From Bombyx mori (taxonomy: Eukaryota > Arthropoda > Insecta > Lepidoptera > Bombycidae), in contig NC_085130.1 of the NCBI RefSeq assembly GCF_030269925.1, forward strand, positions 3,608,501 through 3,672,500: a DNA stretch of 64,000 nucleotides, given 5' to 3'. The stretch's first letter is position 1; every line of letters starts with the position of its first letter. A model generated the notes under the pieces. It was not told where the DNA came from. It worked only from the letters and a program-made list of their open reading frames with translations, and made no database searches. A program made the translations under genes and the position numbers. This document shows, in pieces, positions 62,601 to 64,000 of this stretch.

Positions 62601-63174
62601 AAGTCTCACTTTTCCAATGAATTCCATTTATTGAATTTCAAGTGTACAACAAGAACAACAGATAGTTCCGCTCCGATTGGCTTTTCAAGCCGGAATGTAT
62701 TGTGCGTTTTTGGAACGAAACGAACGAAGTTCCTTATGGGACGATGCGGAGGGGTACCCTAACCGGGAAAAAACGTCCGTAACGTAAGATTTTTATTAGT
62801 AATGCACACAGTGTACGACTTAACTTTGTAATAACGTACAAAAAATAACATATATTTTTATTACATATTTTTTATAAATCATTGTGAATAAAATGAAGAT
62901 GATAACTTTGTAAAGTAGATTTTTTAATGCCAGCATAACCGGGTAAGGTGTTGTGCGACAATAGTCACTCGTATTTATAGTAGAAAAGTGGCGGTAGCTT
63001 AGTCATGAATTCTCTTGAATACCCTCTTAAGCAATTGTTTACACGCGTTGGATTTGTAATAGTTAACCAACAATATCAACATTAAGGAAACAATTAAATT
63101 TAACTTATCTTAGTCAACTAAATAGTAATGTTGCGCCGATATATACATATAAATAATTGTTTTATAGTACTGAA
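62601..63174. other. Unassigned interval
   Basis: AT-rich with nothing recognised. Confidence 0.4.
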
Positions 63175-63464
63175 CTAGCTGACCCGGCAGACTTCGTAGT
63201 CCCTCAATCGATAAATGAAAGACCTAAATTTTTATATAAAATAAACTTAAAACAAACAAAAGGAATCCGTCCGCCGGGGGACACATCAAAGGGAAAACAA
63301 AATTGTTATTTTTATTTAATTCCGAGCATTTTCTACCTTTTAAACCTCCTCTGGACTTAATACACACATAATTCAAGACCAATTTTAGCCAAATCGGTCC
63401 AGCCGTTCTCGAGTTTTAGCGAGACTAACGAACAGCAATTCATTTATATATATATATAGATAGA
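63175..63464 (-). mobile_element. Non-autonomous Helitron (GACCCGGCAGACTTCG family)
   Basis: CTAGCTGACCCGGCAGACTT to a TATATATATATAGATAGA end. The left flank is A. The exact right end is uncertain by 4 bases because of the TA/GATA repeat. Very close to the 17771 copy. Confidence 0.88.
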
Positions 63465-63522
63465 TAAAGCTTCGATCGAAATAGAGCAGAAGAAGCGGGT
63501 CGAAATTTCAAAAATTCAAAGG

Positions 63523-63700
63523 TATTACTGGCAAGATTAAGCCCGCACGGGAAGGTATCGCCATCCTGCTTACTTCTCCCACGGAGCAACCACGCGTGTC
63601 TGTCAGTGTGGGACACCCATTATGGGATACGATTGGAACTTCGATCGCATATCTAAAGGGAGATTGAAATAACGTTGTGATATCACCACCATTTCCCACC
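63523..63700 (+). mobile_element. Old, diverged Bm1 fragment
   Basis: GGTATTACTGGCAAGATTAA, CCGCACGGGAAGGTATCGCC and CTTACTTCTCCCACGGAGCA follow the Bm1 order with heavy divergence. Confidence 0.45.
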
Positions 63701-63706
63701 CAAGAT

Positions 63707-63943
63707 TTTTTTTTATTGCTTAGATGGGTGGACGAGCTCACAGCCCACCTGGTGTTAAGAGGTTACTGAAGCCCATAGACATCTATAACGTAAATGCGCC
63801 ACCCACCTTGAGACATAAGTTCTAAGGTCGCAGGTATAGTTTCAACGGCTGCCCCACTCTTCAAACCGAAACGCATTACTGCTTCACGGCAGAAATAAGC
63901 AGGGTAGTGGTACCTACCCGAACTCTCAAGAAGTCCTACCACC
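63707..63943 (-). mobile_element. Bm1 SINE, headless copy
   Basis: From TTTTTTTTATTGCTTAGATG to AGTCCTACCACCAGT. A short deletion removes TGCGCGGAC-type sequence near the 5' end. Confidence 0.92.
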
Positions 63944-64000
63944 AGTAAAAAGAAAATCCTAAGTTCTGATTTTCTCCAATTCTTCTCCTAAAAGTTAGTT

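Noticed and set aside
6136..63943. CRISPR-like array from regularly recurring repeats
   Set aside because: Repeats are 240-450 bp SINEs in both orientations with irregular spacing, in eukaryotic DNA.

Overview
The window looks like silkworm (Bombyx mori or a very close relative) nuclear DNA. The diagnostic feature is about forty copies of the Bm1-type SINE, some with a tRNA-like head (A and B boxes) and most with only the shared body. It also holds 3' fragments of a silkworm LINE that I provisionally call BMC1-type, R1-clade LINE pieces, and lepidopteran Helitrons with TC...CTAG ends inserted between A and T. I find no confidently identifiable single-copy host gene. The base composition is AT-rich, with GC-rich islands that are nearly all retrotransposon coding or UTR sequence.

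Layout. 1-4.9 kb: RTE-type LINE tails, Bm1, a mariner transposase remnant split by a 169-bp MITE, and BMC1-type fragments. 4.9-9.1 kb: a solo LTR, Helitrons and Bm1. 9.2-9.9 kb: a 5'-truncated R1-clade LINE. 11-14.2 kb: BMC1-type, RTE-type and a 5'-truncated jockey/CR1-like LINE with an 80-base T run (its A tail). 14.6-35 kb: a sparse landscape of Bm1, BMC1-type pieces, Helitrons, a tRNA-type SINE and a second solo LTR. 35.4-36.9 kb: a long AT-rich inverted-repeat element carrying an R1-clade 3' fragment (15-bp target duplication) and a second tRNA-derived SINE. 38.4-45.9 kb: two Helitrons of one family, the second split by the main coding locus of the window, a 5.15-kb R1-clade LINE. That LINE has a frameshifted ORF1 (zinc knuckles), an uninterrupted 1060-residue ORF2 (endonuclease, reverse transcriptase, C-terminal CCHC) and a 13-bp target duplication. 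46-64 kb: more Helitrons, Bm1 and LINE tails, a third solo LTR and a hAT-type MITE.

The coding units do not form a host pathway. They are independent mobile elements, many nested in one another, and the nesting gives relative ages: LINE in Helitron, hAT in Bm1, BMC1-type in Bm1, MITE in mariner, jockey-like tail in BMC1-type. The LINE ORFs work together as one bicistron: ORF1 binds RNA and ORF2 nicks the target and copies the RNA. Their stop and start overlap as TAATG, as in R1-clade elements known to couple translation of the two frames.

The candidates for something other than known repeats are: a 41-codon minus-strand open segment at 47.3-47.4 kb that looks like a mitochondrial presequence exon ending at a GT; a hairpin at 25.6 kb with a perfect 14-bp stem and another at 56.2 kb; two short segments of unknown origin (16.75-17.09 kb, 57.24-57.66 kb); and ~115-bp direct repeats flanking a Helitron at 27.5-28.1 kb. 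Family names come from motif recognition, not from searches.
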